DNA of 64,000 nt from CAHJXG01 sp964235485 (GCA_964235485.1 CAXSAZ010000001.1:62001-126000); one strand, 5' to 3'; counted from the stretch's first letter, positions 25,572 through 35,346 are shown. Program-made: numbers and translations. The notes: generated from the letters alone by a model not told the origin.

Positions 25572-26045
25572 ATGATGCGCCGCTCCGCCCAACTCGCCGC
25601 CGTGTTGTCGCTCGCCTTGGCCGCGGCGCCCGGCGCCACCCCCGTTGCGGCCCAGGGCAATGCCCTGCCGCCGCACGCCTGGCTGTTCGGCACCTGGACC
25701 GGCGGGATCTTCCCGGTGCCGAGCGGGTATTCCAACCAGGCCTGCTTGTCGCAGCCGGTGGTGATCTTCACCCGCGACCTCGTGCTCCGCGCCACCCTGA
25801 CCGAGCAGATGCTGACGCAGCGCGAGATCGAGACGGCGCGCAACTCGTCGCAGGGGGCCGAGTTCCGGTTCGCCGCGGCGCCGGGCGGCGGGTCCAGCCT
25901 GCTGGACCCTGGCACGGGGCGCGCGGTCGGCTTCGGGTGCAGCTCGCCGGATGAGCTGCACGTGCAGCGCCGGGGGGAGAACGAGATCACCTTTCCCGGC
26001 TGCGCCGACTTTCCCAACCCGCTGGTCCGTTGCCAAACCCGGTGA
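25572..26045 (+). CDS. small secreted protein of unknown function
   Basis: A 157-residue protein starting MMRRSAQ with a clear signal peptide (AAVLSLALAAAPGATPVAAQ). The mature part is compact, with LFGTWTGGIFPVP near the start and paired cysteines (QACLSQ, FGCSS, FPGC, VRCQ) that could form disulfides. GTWTGG resembles the opening strand of small lipocalin-like beta barrels, but I do not recognise the family. It is divergent from yqaA and lies just before alkA. Confidence 0.7.
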   Translation: MMRRSAQLAAVLSLALAAAPGATPVAAQGNALPPHAWLFGTWTGGIFPVPSGYSNQACLSQPVVIFTRDLVLRATLTEQMLTQREIETARNSSQGAEFRFAAAPGGGSSLLDPGTGRAVGFGCSSPDELHVQRRGENEITFPGCADFPNPLVRCQTR

Positions 26046-26100
26046 TCCCGCGCCACGCCGCGCCGCCGCGCTGACCGGGTTTCCGCACCCGCCCGCCGCG

Positions 26101-26757
26101 ATGCGCGCCGCGCTAGACGCGCTCGTGGCCAGCGATCCGCGGCTGGCGCGCATCGAGGCCGCGGCGGGACCGCTGCCCTGGCGCGTCCGCGGCGGCGGGT
26201 TCGCCGGGCTGCTGCAGATCGTGGTCGGGCAGCAGATCAGCAATCAGGCGGCGCTTGCGATCTGGCGGCGGATCGAGGCGCATCCGCGCCTGCTGCAGCC
26301 GGATGGGCTGCTGGCGGCGGACGAGGCCATCCTGCGCGGCGCCGGGCTGTCCCGGCCCAAGGTGGCACATGCGCGGTCGCTCGCCACGGCCTTTGCCGCC
26401 GGGCAGCTTTCGGCGGAGGCGCTGGCGCGGCTTCCGGACCCCGATGCGGTCGCCGCGATCACCGCCGTCCGCGGCCTGGGTCCCTGGACCGCCGAGGTTT
26501 ACCTGCTGTTCGCGCTGCAGCGCCAGGACGTGTTCCCGGCCGGGGACATCGCGTTGGCGGGCGCCGCGGCCGACATCCTGGGCCTGCCGCGCCGTCCGGA
26601 CCCGAAGGCGCTGCGCCTGCTGGCCGAGGCCTGGCGTCCGAGCCGCGCCTTGGCGGCCCGGCTGCTGTGGCACCATTGGCGGCACCTGACGGGACGCCCC
26701 AGCTTCGACGACGCGCCGCCGGCGCCCATTTACCCGGCGTTTACCGGTCCAGGCTAA
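26101..26757 (+). CDS. DNA-3-methyladenine glycosylase II (AlkA-type HhH-GPD)
   Basis: A 218-residue HhH-GPD glycosylase. VVGQQISNQAALAIWRRI lies in the N-terminal helical lobe, and the helix-hairpin-helix AVRGLGPWTAEVYLLFAL is followed by the catalytic Asp in DVFPAGDIAL. There is no C-terminal iron-sulfur cluster, so it belongs with AlkA rather than Nth/MutY. It excises alkylated purines in base-excision repair. It is shorter than E. coli AlkA, lacking the N-terminal beta domain, as in many alphaproteobacteria. ATG 26101 gives the family N-terminus. Confidence 0.87.
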   Translation: MRAALDALVASDPRLARIEAAAGPLPWRVRGGGFAGLLQIVVGQQISNQAALAIWRRIEAHPRLLQPDGLLAADEAILRGAGLSRPKVAHARSLATAFAAGQLSAEALARLPDPDAVAAITAVRGLGPWTAEVYLLFALQRQDVFPAGDIALAGAAADILGLPRRPDPKALRLLAEAWRPSRALAARLLWHHWRHLTGRPSFDDAPPAPIYPAFTGPG

Positions 26758-26787
26758 ACTCGCGTCCAGCCTTCAGGACCGCACAGC

Positions 26788-27795
26788 ATGGACATCCCGG
26801 CTCCAATCCCGTTGCACCAGTCCGCCACCTTTTGGGAGCGAGGCGTGAGCGTGCCGTTCACCACCCCGGCGCTGGCCGGCGCGCGGGTGCGGCACGATGC
26901 GCGGCATGAGCTGGTGCTGCTGGTGCCCAACCCATCCGGCGGGCGCGGCATCTACGTCGTGCCGTGGTCCGGGCTGCGCGACATGTGCAACCCCACGCTG
27001 CACGACGGTATGCTGCACGACGCCATCCTCGCCTCGAAGGCCGGGTCGATCACCCCGGGGGTCATCCGCGCCGCCGCCCGCCGGGTCGCGGCCACGGGCG
27101 CAGCGGGCCGTGCCGCGCACGCCGCAGCCGTCAAGGCGATGCAGGCAGAGGCCGAGTCGCAGCAGGCGACCAACCATTACCTGCTCTACGCCCTGGCCGC
27201 GCAAACCAGGGCGCAGGCCAGCGCGGCAGAGGTCGCGGGCTTGGCGGGCATCGTGGACGAGATCGGCGTCGGCCTCCATGCCGACCGGGCCGACATCCCG
27301 GTGCGCCTGGGCCAGCTCAAGGCGATGCGGGCGGAGCTTGCGGGCTGGCTGCGGATGGGCGCCGACGATGCCGGGTCCGCGTCGATGGCCTGCGGCATGG
27401 CGGACCTCACGATCCGCTGCGCCGAGCACGTGCTGCGCGCCGCGCGGGAACGGGCGGCCGATGCCGAAAGCCTGCTGGCCGAATGGCGCGCCCAGCCCGA
27501 CGGTTTGGCCGCCGTGTTCGGCCGCCCGGCCTGGGTGCTCGACGGCTGGAGCTTGCCATGCCTGCTCTGGGGCGCGGCGTCCGGCGTCGCTGCCCGGCGT
27601 GCGGCACTTCTTGAGATCGGCCAAATGCTGGTGGTGCTGCCGAACGAGGCCGGCGACTGGATCGGCGAGTCCATCGACGCCGAAGCGAGCCAAGCCCTCC
27701 GCCCCATGGCGGGCCTGAGCCGCGATGGGCGCTCCGGGCCTGGCGCGCTCGACTTGATCGCTCGGAACGAGCGGTTCCGCGCCATGGCCGCCTGA
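26788..27795 (+). CDS. unrecognised protein, first gene of a coupled pair
   Basis: A 335-residue soluble protein; I recognise no family. Residues 20-60 look beta-rich (ELVLLVPNPSGGRGIYVVPW). A His/Cys cluster follows at 66-77 (MCNPTLHDGMLHD). Residues 90-240 are Ala-rich, long helices (AAGRAAHAAAVKAMQAEAESQQ) that could form a coiled coil or bundle. The C-terminal third again mixes strands and helices. No signal peptide or membrane segment. Codon use and G+C match the neighbourhood. The next gene starts one base after its stop, so the two very likely act together. Confidence 0.75.
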   Translation: MDIPAPIPLHQSATFWERGVSVPFTTPALAGARVRHDARHELVLLVPNPSGGRGIYVVPWSGLRDMCNPTLHDGMLHDAILASKAGSITPGVIRAAARRVAATGAAGRAAHAAAVKAMQAEAESQQATNHYLLYALAAQTRAQASAAEVAGLAGIVDEIGVGLHADRADIPVRLGQLKAMRAELAGWLRMGADDAGSASMACGMADLTIRCAEHVLRAARERAADAESLLAEWRAQPDGLAAVFGRPAWVLDGWSLPCLLWGAASGVAARRAALLEIGQMLVVLPNEAGDWIGESIDAEASQALRPMAGLSRDGRSGPGALDLIARNERFRAMAA

Positions 27796-27796
27796 G

Positions 27797-29002
27797 ATGT
27801 TCCAATCAGCCCCCGCCGTCCGCCCGGTCGCCGAAGTGCAGCGCAAGCTGCGCGGCGCTGCGGACGAGCAGCTCGCCCAGGTCGTGGCGCTCGTGGACGC
27901 GATGCCGGTGCGCGGCGCGGCGGATGCACTGATCGCTCCGCTGCGCGCCCGGCTGGCGGCCATCGAGCCGTTGCGGCCATTGTCGATCACCCGCCTGCTG
28001 TTCCGCCCGCTGGACCCGGTGATCGTGACCGGCCCGCGCTGGCGCCCGGGCATTCCCGCCGTGCCGCGGACGGCCCTGGCCATCATCGGCCATGCGGTGA
28101 TCGGGCAGTTGGGCACGGTCGCGACGTCGCTCCAGGCGAGCATCGCCGGGCGGGACGGAAAGGAGCACACGCTCACCAACCAGGTCGGCGCGTCCTTGTG
28201 GCCGATGGGCGCAAAGGTGGTCGCGCATTTGCCAATCCCGCCGGGCTGGGGCACCGAGACCGGACTGCCCGAAAGCTGCTATCCTGAAATCCGGGCCAAC
28301 ATCGCGGCGGTGCTGCACCAGGCGGTTCCTTTGGTCCGCTGGACACGGGACGCCGGCGCTTCCGACCCCGCGCCGGCCGTCAACGACATCCTGCAAGCGA
28401 CCCAGGCGGCCCACCCGGCCGGGTTCGGCGTCGTCCTCGCGATCCTGCTGGCGGATGGCGCGACCGCCGCTGCCGCGCTGCTGGCAGCCATGGCGATGCC
28501 GTGCGTGCCGATTGACCCGGCGGTGATCCAGACCCTGGACCGGGCACAGCACGTCCTGGCAAGCGTGCTCCCTTCTTCCGGGCTGGCCGCCGCGTCGTTC
28601 CAGGCCGCACACGTCGCGGCGCTGCTCGATGCGGTTGATGCGCCCGATGCCCGGCCGGGCCTGCGCGTCCATGCGCAGCGCATCCGGGACCAGGCGAACG
28701 AGGCCTGTCAAAGCCGCCTGCTTCAAGCGTTGGACCAGGACTTCCTGCCCAAGCTGGCCGCAACCGGCGCCGAGATGGACGACGCGGCGGTGGCCAGGCT
28801 TGAGAGCGACGCGCGCGGGCTGCGGCGGCTGGCCATGGCGGGGCGCCGGTTCGGCGCCGGGGCGGCCTATGACAAGCTGTTGGGCCGGACTGCCGCGGGC
28901 GCCTGCGCGTCCACCAGCAGCACGCTTACCCGCATGGAACGGCTGCGCCTGGCTGAGCTGCTGGTCGGCACTGAGGCGGCGTTGAGGCTGCCGGTGGCTT
29001 GA
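27797..29002 (+). CDS. unrecognised protein, second gene of a coupled pair
   Basis: A 401-residue protein, translated from an ATG one base after the preceding stop. I recognise no family. The N-terminal 60 residues are helical (VAEVQRKLRGAADEQLAQVV), then comes a distinctive proline-containing motif LLFRPLDPVIVTGPRWRPG (67-85). The remainder is mostly Ala/Leu-rich helices, with a late helical segment around LTRMERLRLAELLVG. There is no signal peptide; one hydrophobic stretch (VVLAILLADGATAAAALLAAMAM) could be a helix hairpin. It ends just before tRNA-Phe, which lies on the opposite strand. Confidence 0.75.
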   Translation: MFQSAPAVRPVAEVQRKLRGAADEQLAQVVALVDAMPVRGAADALIAPLRARLAAIEPLRPLSITRLLFRPLDPVIVTGPRWRPGIPAVPRTALAIIGHAVIGQLGTVATSLQASIAGRDGKEHTLTNQVGASLWPMGAKVVAHLPIPPGWGTETGLPESCYPEIRANIAAVLHQAVPLVRWTRDAGASDPAPAVNDILQATQAAHPAGFGVVLAILLADGATAAAALLAAMAMPCVPIDPAVIQTLDRAQHVLASVLPSSGLAAASFQAAHVAALLDAVDAPDARPGLRVHAQRIRDQANEACQSRLLQALDQDFLPKLAATGAEMDDAAVARLESDARGLRRLAMAGRRFGAGAAYDKLLGRTAAGACASTSSTLTRMERLRLAELLVGTEAALRLPVA

Positions 29003-29036
29003 TGCGGGCGGGGCGTCAACGCATTCATCAAGAGGG

Positions 29037-29112
29037 TGGTGCCCAGGGGCGGAGTCGAACCACCGACACTGCGATTTTCAGTCGCATGCTCTACCAACTG
29101 AGCTACCTGGGC
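29037..29112 (-). tRNA. tRNA-Phe (GAA)
   Basis: A complete 76-base tRNA including the encoded CCA. Acceptor arms GCCCAGG and CCTGGGC pair, the D arm is GCTCAGTTGGTAGAGC, and the anticodon stem-loop GCGACTGAAAATCGC presents GAA. The T arm is GTGGTTCGACTCCGC. It lies downstream of yacG on the same strand, at the end of the housekeeping block, a common alphaproteobacterial arrangement. Confidence 0.97.
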
Positions 29113-29189
29113 CTCGGCCGGACATACGCGGTTCCGACGGAGCAGCTTGCTACCTCAGCCGGTGCCGCGGATCAAGCCCGGTTGGCGGC

Positions 29190-29456
29190 TCAGCCGCTAT
29201 ATCGGGCGTCGGCCTGCCCGGCGCTGCTGTCCGGCAGGTCCTCGTCCAGCTCCGGCGGCGGGCCGGGGATCGCGTAGGCGCCGCCGAACCAGCGGCCCAA
29301 GTCCACATCGGCGCAGCGGGCGGAGCAGAACGGGCGCACCCGGGCCGCCGCGGCGCCCCCGACCGGGACGGGCTTGCCGCAAATCGGGCAGGGCGATGCT
29401 GGCTTCGGCGATGATGCGCGAGGCGCGGGGGCGTCAGGCACGGGCTGTCCTTTCAA
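29190..29456 (-). CDS. yacG: DNA gyrase inhibitor / zinc-binding protein YacG
   Basis: An 88-residue protein with the YacG zinc site: CPICGKPV and PFCSARCADVDLGRWF, giving four cysteines, followed by the conserved GGAYAIPG. YacG binds GyrB and inhibits gyrase in E. coli. It is longer than the ~65-residue E. coli protein owing to extensions at both ends. The 5' end overlaps the RNase E/G-like gene by 23 bases, and the position next to rng and tRNA-Phe is conserved. Confidence 0.9.
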   Translation of the reverse strand: MKGQPVPDAPAPRASSPKPASPCPICGKPVPVGGAAAARVRPFCSARCADVDLGRWFGGAYAIPGPPPELDEDLPDSSAGQADARYSG

Positions 29457-30552
29457 TCACGGTGTGGCCCGGCGGCAGGGTCGGGTCGGACGCTACAATC
29501 AAGGGACGCCCGGTGCGCCGCGCAAGGTCGGGCAAGGCAGCCGGGTCCTCCGCCAAAGCCGCCGCGACATCCGGGGCGGCGCGCAGCCGGAACGCCGCCG
29601 CAGGCTCGGCGGCAGCGGCCTGCATGACGGTCCGCAACGCCGACAAGCCCGCGGCGTGCGGGCCGCTCAGCAGTTCGTGCAGCGGCGGATGGACGCGGGG
29701 GCGCATGATCTCCGCCAGGCCCAAGGCCGAGAACCCGAGAAAGCGCGGCCGGAGGGGATCGCCGGCCAGGGCCTGCGCGAAGTCCGGCGCCAGCGCAGCC
29801 CGCTGCCGCACGCCCAGCCCAGCCACATCGACCACAATGGCGCCGGACAGGTTGCGCAGCCGGATTTGCCGGGCCAGGGCGGGCAGCGCCGCGCGGTTGG
29901 CCGCCATCTGCGCGGCGTGCTTCGACCGCCGGTCGGCGCTGGCGCTGGCGGCGTCCACGTCGATGGCGACCAAGGCGGGCGTGGGATGGATGCTGGCGCG
30001 CACCCCGCCGGGCAGACCCACGCCGGGGTCGGCCAGCGCGTCGATGGCGCCGGCCAGCACGTCATCCAGCACGGTCCCAACCGTGATCCGCTCGCCTAGT
30101 GCCACTCGAAGCGCCGCAGCGGCGCCGGGATCGTCGATCCGTATGGGCGCCGCCGGGTGCAGGGCGGCCAGCCGTTCCACGGCGCCGGGTCCGCGGGCCA
30201 GCAGCGCCGGCGGCCCGGCGCCGGCCAGAGCGCGCTCGGCGTCACTGACGCGGGCGCTGAGGCGCGGCCCCTTGCCGCCCTGGGCCGACCGGGTGATCCG
30301 CACGGCCACCACCATGCCGTCCGATACCGCATCCGCGCCCTCGCTGTCCGGCAGGAAACCCTCGGCGTCCGGCAAGGCCACGAATGCGCCGGCCATGGCG
30401 GGCACGCGGGCGACGACGCGGCCACGGCACAAGTCGCCCACCCCGTCCGGGCGGCCCGGCCGCCACAGCGCGTAGTCGATCAGCGCCCCATCCTGCACCG
30501 CCGCCACCCGCAGCTCGCCGGGGCTGCACGCGACCAGGATGCGCGCGTTCAC
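29434..30552 (-). CDS. short ribonuclease E/G-family protein
   Basis: A 372-residue member of the RNase E/G family. An S1-like N-terminal domain (LCRGRVVARVPAMAGAFVAL, GFLPDSEG) precedes the catalytic core, with LVAIDVDAAS and GAIVVDVAGLG supplying the two metal-binding aspartates. It is shorter than RNase G (~490), with no C-x-x-C zinc-link motif after the catalytic domain and none of the RNase E C-terminal scaffold. It overlaps maf by four bases and yacG by 23, so all three are coupled. It is probably a reduced paralogue, with a full RNase E elsewhere. Confidence 0.82.
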   Translation of the reverse strand: MNARILVACSPGELRVAAVQDGALIDYALWRPGRPDGVGDLCRGRVVARVPAMAGAFVALPDAEGFLPDSEGADAVSDGMVVAVRITRSAQGGKGPRLSARVSDAERALAGAGPPALLARGPGAVERLAALHPAAPIRIDDPGAAAALRVALGERITVGTVLDDVLAGAIDALADPGVGLPGGVRASIHPTPALVAIDVDAASASADRRSKHAAQMAANRAALPALARQIRLRNLSGAIVVDVAGLGVRQRAALAPDFAQALAGDPLRPRFLGFSALGLAEIMRPRVHPPLHELLSGPHAAGLSALRTVMQAAAAEPAAAFRLRAAPDVAAALAEDPAALPDLARRTGRPLIVASDPTLPPGHTVIERTARA

Positions 30553-31133
30553 GGCACGGGGTAGCCGCGCCCGCGCAGCAATTGCGCCACCTCGAACAGC
30601 GGCAGGCCGACCACGCCGCTGTAGCTGCCGGACAGGAAGCGGGCGAACCCGGCCGCGCGGCCCTGGATGGCATAGCCGCCGGCCTTGCCCACGCCCTCGC
30701 CGCAGGCGGCGTAGGCGTCGAGCTGCGCGGGCGCCAGGCGGGAGAACGCGACGACGCTGTCGGATAGGCGCTGGCCGACCCGCCCGTCCGGCCCGACCAG
30801 GACGAGCGCCGTCAGCACATGGTGGCGCCGCCCGGACAGCAGGGCCATGCAGGCGCGCACGTCCTCCGCGTCCGCCGCCTTGGGCATGATGCGGCTGCCG
30901 AGCGCCACAACGGTGTCGGCCGCAAGCACGAAGGCGCCGGGTTCCACCATCCGGGCCGCCTTTTCCAGCGCCATACGCTCGGCGTAGCGGCGCGGCGCCT
31001 CGTCCCGGCGCGGCGTTTCGTCGATGTCCGGGGCCGCGATGCGGTCGGGGGTGATACCGATCTGCGCCAGAAGCGCGAGCCGGCGCGGGCTGGCGGAGGC
31101 TAGGATGAGCGGCGCGGACTCCGGGTGCGCCAT
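30549..31133 (-). CDS. Maf-family nucleoside triphosphate pyrophosphatase
   Basis: A 194-residue Maf protein beginning near the signature LILASASPRRLALLAQIG. PDIDETPRRDEAPRRYAERMALEKA and VLAADTVVALG carry the conserved acidic residues, and GKAGGYAIQGRAA is the substrate-loop motif. Maf enzymes hydrolyse dTTP/UTP or modified pyrimidine nucleotides. It sits 34 bases downstream of infA and overlaps the RNase E/G gene by ATGA. Confidence 0.93.
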   Translation of the reverse strand: MAHPESAPLILASASPRRLALLAQIGITPDRIAAPDIDETPRRDEAPRRYAERMALEKAARMVEPGAFVLAADTVVALGSRIMPKAADAEDVRACMALLSGRRHHVLTALVLVGPDGRVGQRLSDSVVAFSRLAPAQLDAYAACGEGVGKAGGYAIQGRAAGFARFLSGSYSGVVGLPLFEVAQLLRGRGYPVP

Positions 31134-31167
31134 TGCCGCCTCGGTCAGTGGCGCGGCGCCGGCCGGG

Positions 31168-31386
31168 CTACTTGAAACGGAATGTGATCCGGCCCTTGGA
31201 CAGGTCGTAGGGCGTCATCTCGACGTTCACCCGGTCGCCCGCCAGAACGCGGATGCGGTTCTTGCGCATTTTGCCCGACGTGTGCGCCAGGATGCTGTGC
31301 TCGTTGTCGAGCTTCACGCGGAACATGGCATTGGGCAACAGCTCCAGCACCGTGCCGCTAAATTCGATCATGTCTTCTTTGGACAT
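31168..31386 (-). CDS. infA: translation initiation factor IF-1
   Basis: A 72-residue single-OB-fold protein, exactly the length of IF-1. MSKEDMIEFSGTVLELLPNAMF and the ribosome-contacting HTSGKMRKNRIRVLAGDRV are essentially the family consensus. It binds the 30S A site during initiation. It lies between hisD and maf on the minus strand, the standard alphaproteobacterial position, although the small UPF0262 and phosphatase genes often found between hisD and infA are absent. Confidence 0.98.
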   Translation of the reverse strand: MSKEDMIEFSGTVLELLPNAMFRVKLDNEHSILAHTSGKMRKNRIRVLAGDRVNVEMTPYDLSKGRITFRFK

Positions 31387-31457
31387 CAGCTTCCTTGAAC
31401 TTCAAAAAGACTTGCGTTTGATTTCGAGGCGGGATGTGCTCACGCTGGGCAGGCCGG

Positions 31458-32756
31458 TCAAGGACTCGGGCCTTGGCCGAGCCGCAACGCGACGCTGCGG
31501 GCGTGTGCCTGCAACCCTTCGGACTCCGCCAGCGCCACCGCCGCCGGGCCGATCTCGCCAAGGGCGGCGCGGTCGGCTTCCACCCATGTGGTGCGCTTCA
31601 GGAAATCGAACACCGACAGGCCCGAAGCGAAGCGCGCGGTCCGCCCGGTCGGCAGGACATGGTTGGGGCCGGCCACGTAGTCGCCGACGGCTTCCGGGCA
31701 GTGGCGGCCCAGGAACGCCGCCCCGGCATGGCGGATGCGCCCGAACAGCGCCGCGGGGTCGGCCACCATGATCTGCAGGTGCTCGGGCGCGAGGTCGTTG
31801 GTCAGCGCCGCCGCCTCTTCCCAGTCGCGGACGACGATGGCGGCGCCGTGGTCCCGCCAGCTTGCCCCGGCGATGGCGCGCCGCGCCAGGGTCGGCAACT
31901 CCGCCTCCACGGCACGGGCGACGGCGTCGGCGAAGGCGGCGTCCGTGGTGATCAGGATGCTTTGCGCGGCCTCGTCATGCTCGGCCTGCGCCAGGAGGTC
32001 CACGGCGACGTGCCGGGGGTCATTGTCGGCGTCGGCGAGGATCACGACCTCGGACGGCCCGGCGATGCTGTCGATGCCGACGCGGCCGAACACCTGGCGC
32101 TTGGCTTCCGCGACGTAGGCGTTGCCGGGTCCGACGATGCGGTCCACGGCGGCGATGCTGGCCGTGCCATAGGCCAGCGCGGCCACGGCCTGCGCGCCGC
32201 CCACGCGGTAGATCTCGGTGACGCCGGCGCGCTTGGCCGCCGCTAGCACCAGGGGGTTCAGCACGCCGCCGGGGCAGGGCACGCACATGGCGATGCGGCC
32301 GACGCCGGCGACGCGGGCGGGCAAGGCGTTCATCAGCACCGAGGAGGGATAGGCCGCCTTGCCGCCCGGCACGTACAGCCCCACCGCGTCGAGCGGCGAC
32401 CAGCGCATTCCGAGGACCAGACCGGCCTCATCCTGCATTCGCAGGTCGGACGGCATCTGGGCGCGGTGGAACGCCTCGATCCGCCGCGCCGCCAGGTCGA
32501 GGGCGGCGGCGAGGTCCGAGGCGATGCCGGCGGAGGCCTGGTCAATCTCCTCCGCCGGGATGCGCAGGGTCTCGGGCGTCAGCGTTTGCCGGTCAAAGGC
32601 CACCGTGTATTCGCACAGCGCCGCGTCGCCGCGGGCGCGCACGGCGGCGATGATCTCCGCCACCACGGCACCGACATCCGTTGCCGCGTCCCGGTCCAGC
32701 AACAGGCTGCGGAACGCCTCGGCGAACCCGGCGTCCGCGGTCGAAAGCCGCCTCAT
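31458..32756 (-). CDS. hisD: histidinol dehydrogenase
   Basis: A 432-residue enzyme catalysing the last two steps of histidine synthesis (histidinol to histidine, NAD-linked, zinc-dependent). GLYVPGGKAAYPSSVLMNALPA, VGPGNAYVAEAKRQVFG, DLLAQAEHDEAAQS (with the active-site Glu-His) and the C-terminal FDFLKRTTW are all present. Its ATG overlaps the hisG stop by four bases, so the two are translationally coupled. Length is normal. Confidence 0.96.
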   Translation of the reverse strand: MRRLSTADAGFAEAFRSLLLDRDAATDVGAVVAEIIAAVRARGDAALCEYTVAFDRQTLTPETLRIPAEEIDQASAGIASDLAAALDLAARRIEAFHRAQMPSDLRMQDEAGLVLGMRWSPLDAVGLYVPGGKAAYPSSVLMNALPARVAGVGRIAMCVPCPGGVLNPLVLAAAKRAGVTEIYRVGGAQAVAALAYGTASIAAVDRIVGPGNAYVAEAKRQVFGRVGIDSIAGPSEVVILADADNDPRHVAVDLLAQAEHDEAAQSILITTDAAFADAVARAVEAELPTLARRAIAGASWRDHGAAIVVRDWEEAAALTNDLAPEHLQIMVADPAALFGRIRHAGAAFLGRHCPEAVGDYVAGPNHVLPTGRTARFASGLSVFDFLKRTTWVEADRAALGEIGPAAVALAESEGLQAHARSVALRLGQGPSP

Positions 32757-33457
32757 GCCGCGCCGGGCGCAAGCTGGGCGGCGCGGAAGCGCGCGATCCA
32801 GGCGCCCACGGCCTCGGGCTGCGTCTTCAGCGCGGTGCGGTTCACGATCAGCCGGCTGGTGACGTGCGCGATCACCTCGGTTTCCTGCAACCCGTTCGCG
32901 CGCAGCGTGTTGCCGGTCTGCACGAGATCGACGATCAGGCGGGACAGGCCGAGGCCCGGCGCCAACTCCATCGCACCGTTCAGGTGCACGACCTCCGCCT
33001 GCACCCCGCGCGCCGCGTAGTGCCGCCGGGCGATGTTCGGATACTTGGTCGCGACGCGGACGCGGGACCAGGTGGCGGGGTCGTCGGCGCCCACGCTCCC
33101 CGCCGGCTCCGCCACGCTGACCCGGCACCGCCCGATGCCGAGGTCGAGCGGCGCGTAGATTTCCGGGTAGTCGAACTCCATCAGCACGTCCGCGCCGCAG
33201 ATGCCGATGTGCGCCGCGCCGAACGCCACGAAGGTCGCGACATCGAACGGGCGGACCCGCACGATGTCGAGCGCCGGGTCGTCGGTCGGGAAGCGCAGCC
33301 GCCCGCTGTTCTCGTCAGCGTAGTCCGCGGCCGGGCATATCCCGGCCCGCTCCAGCACGGGCGCGCATTCCCCGAGAATGCGGCCCTTGGGCAGCGCCAG
33401 GATGATGGGCAACTGGGCTTCCGGCGCGAGGGACGCGGCCGGGAAGGGGGCGGTCAT
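32753..33457 (-). CDS. hisG: ATP phosphoribosyltransferase, short form
   Basis: A 234-residue HisG lacking the C-terminal regulatory domain of the ~300-residue long form. LPIILALPKGRI, FGAAHIGICGADVLME and the PRPP loop IVDLVQTGNTLRANGL are intact. Short HisG enzymes work only with the HisZ regulatory subunit, which is not in this window. The second in-frame Met, MTAPF, is taken as start. It overlaps hisD by four bases; a 71-base gap with a hairpin separates it from murA. Confidence 0.95.
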   Translation of the reverse strand: MTAPFPAASLAPEAQLPIILALPKGRILGECAPVLERAGICPAADYADENSGRLRFPTDDPALDIVRVRPFDVATFVAFGAAHIGICGADVLMEFDYPEIYAPLDLGIGRCRVSVAEPAGSVGADDPATWSRVRVATKYPNIARRHYAARGVQAEVVHLNGAMELAPGLGLSRLIVDLVQTGNTLRANGLQETEVIAHVTSRLIVNRTALKTQPEAVGAWIARFRAAQLAPGAA

Positions 33458-33472
33458 GCGGACTCCTGGCCG

Positions 33473-33498
33473 TGGCGGGCGGATGCGGACACCCGCCA
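33473..33498. repeat. hairpin between murA and hisG
   Basis: TGGCGGG at 33473-33479 and CCCGCCA at 33492-33498 are perfect reverse complements around a 12-base loop. It lies in the only sizeable gap inside the dcd-murA-hisGD run, 16 bases before the hisG start. There is no T-tract. It could attenuate read-through from murA into hisGD or shape the hisG leader. Confidence 0.5.
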
Positions 33499-33528
33499 TC
33501 TAGCACCCGGCGGCGGCGGCCGGAACCC

Positions 33529-34782
<1,254 letters not shown>

Positions 34783-34791
34783 ATCGGCCCC

Positions 34792-35346
34792 CTACAACCG
34801 CGGCAGCGAAACGCCGCGCTGGCGCATGTACTTGCCGGCCTTGTCGGCGTAGCTGACCTCGGGCGGGCTGGACCCTTGCAGGAACAGGAACTGGCAGATG
34901 CCCTCATGCGCGTGGATGCGGGCGGGGAGCGGCGTGGTGTTGCTGATCTCGATGGTGACCTGGCCCTCCCATTCCGGCTCCAGCGGGGTCACGTTCACGA
35001 TGATGCCGCAGCGGGCATAGGTGCTCTTGCCCAGGCAGATCACCAGGATGTCGCGCGGGATGCGGAAATACTCGACGGTGTGGGCCAGCACGAAGGAGTT
35101 GGGCGGGATGGTGCAGGTAGGGCCGGTGCGGCTCACGAAGCTGTCGGCGCTGAACGCCTTGGGATCGACCACGGCGCTATCGACGTTGGTGAACACCTTG
35201 AACTCGTCGGCAACCCGGGCGTCGTAGCCGTAGCTGGACAGGCCATAGCTGATCACGCCGTCCCGTTGCTGGGTTTCGACGAACGGCTCGATCATGGCGT
35301 GGTCCTGCGCCATGCGGCGTATCCAATGGTCGGGCATCACGGGCAT
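34792..35346 (-). CDS. dcd: dCTP deaminase
   Basis: A 184-residue enzyme making dUTP from dCTP for thymidylate synthesis. ISYGLSSYGYDARVADEF, GKSTYARCGIIVNVTPLEPEWEGQVTIEISNTT split by the catalytic Glu in PLEPEWEG, and ICQFLFLQG are typical. Length equals E. coli-type Dcd. Two Met codons three residues apart compete as start. It heads the dcd-murA pair. Confidence 0.96.
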   Translation of the reverse strand: MPVMPDHWIRRMAQDHAMIEPFVETQQRDGVISYGLSSYGYDARVADEFKVFTNVDSAVVDPKAFSADSFVSRTGPTCTIPPNSFVLAHTVEYFRIPRDILVICLGKSTYARCGIIVNVTPLEPEWEGQVTIEISNTTPLPARIHAHEGICQFLFLQGSSPPEVSYADKAGKYMRQRGVSLPRL

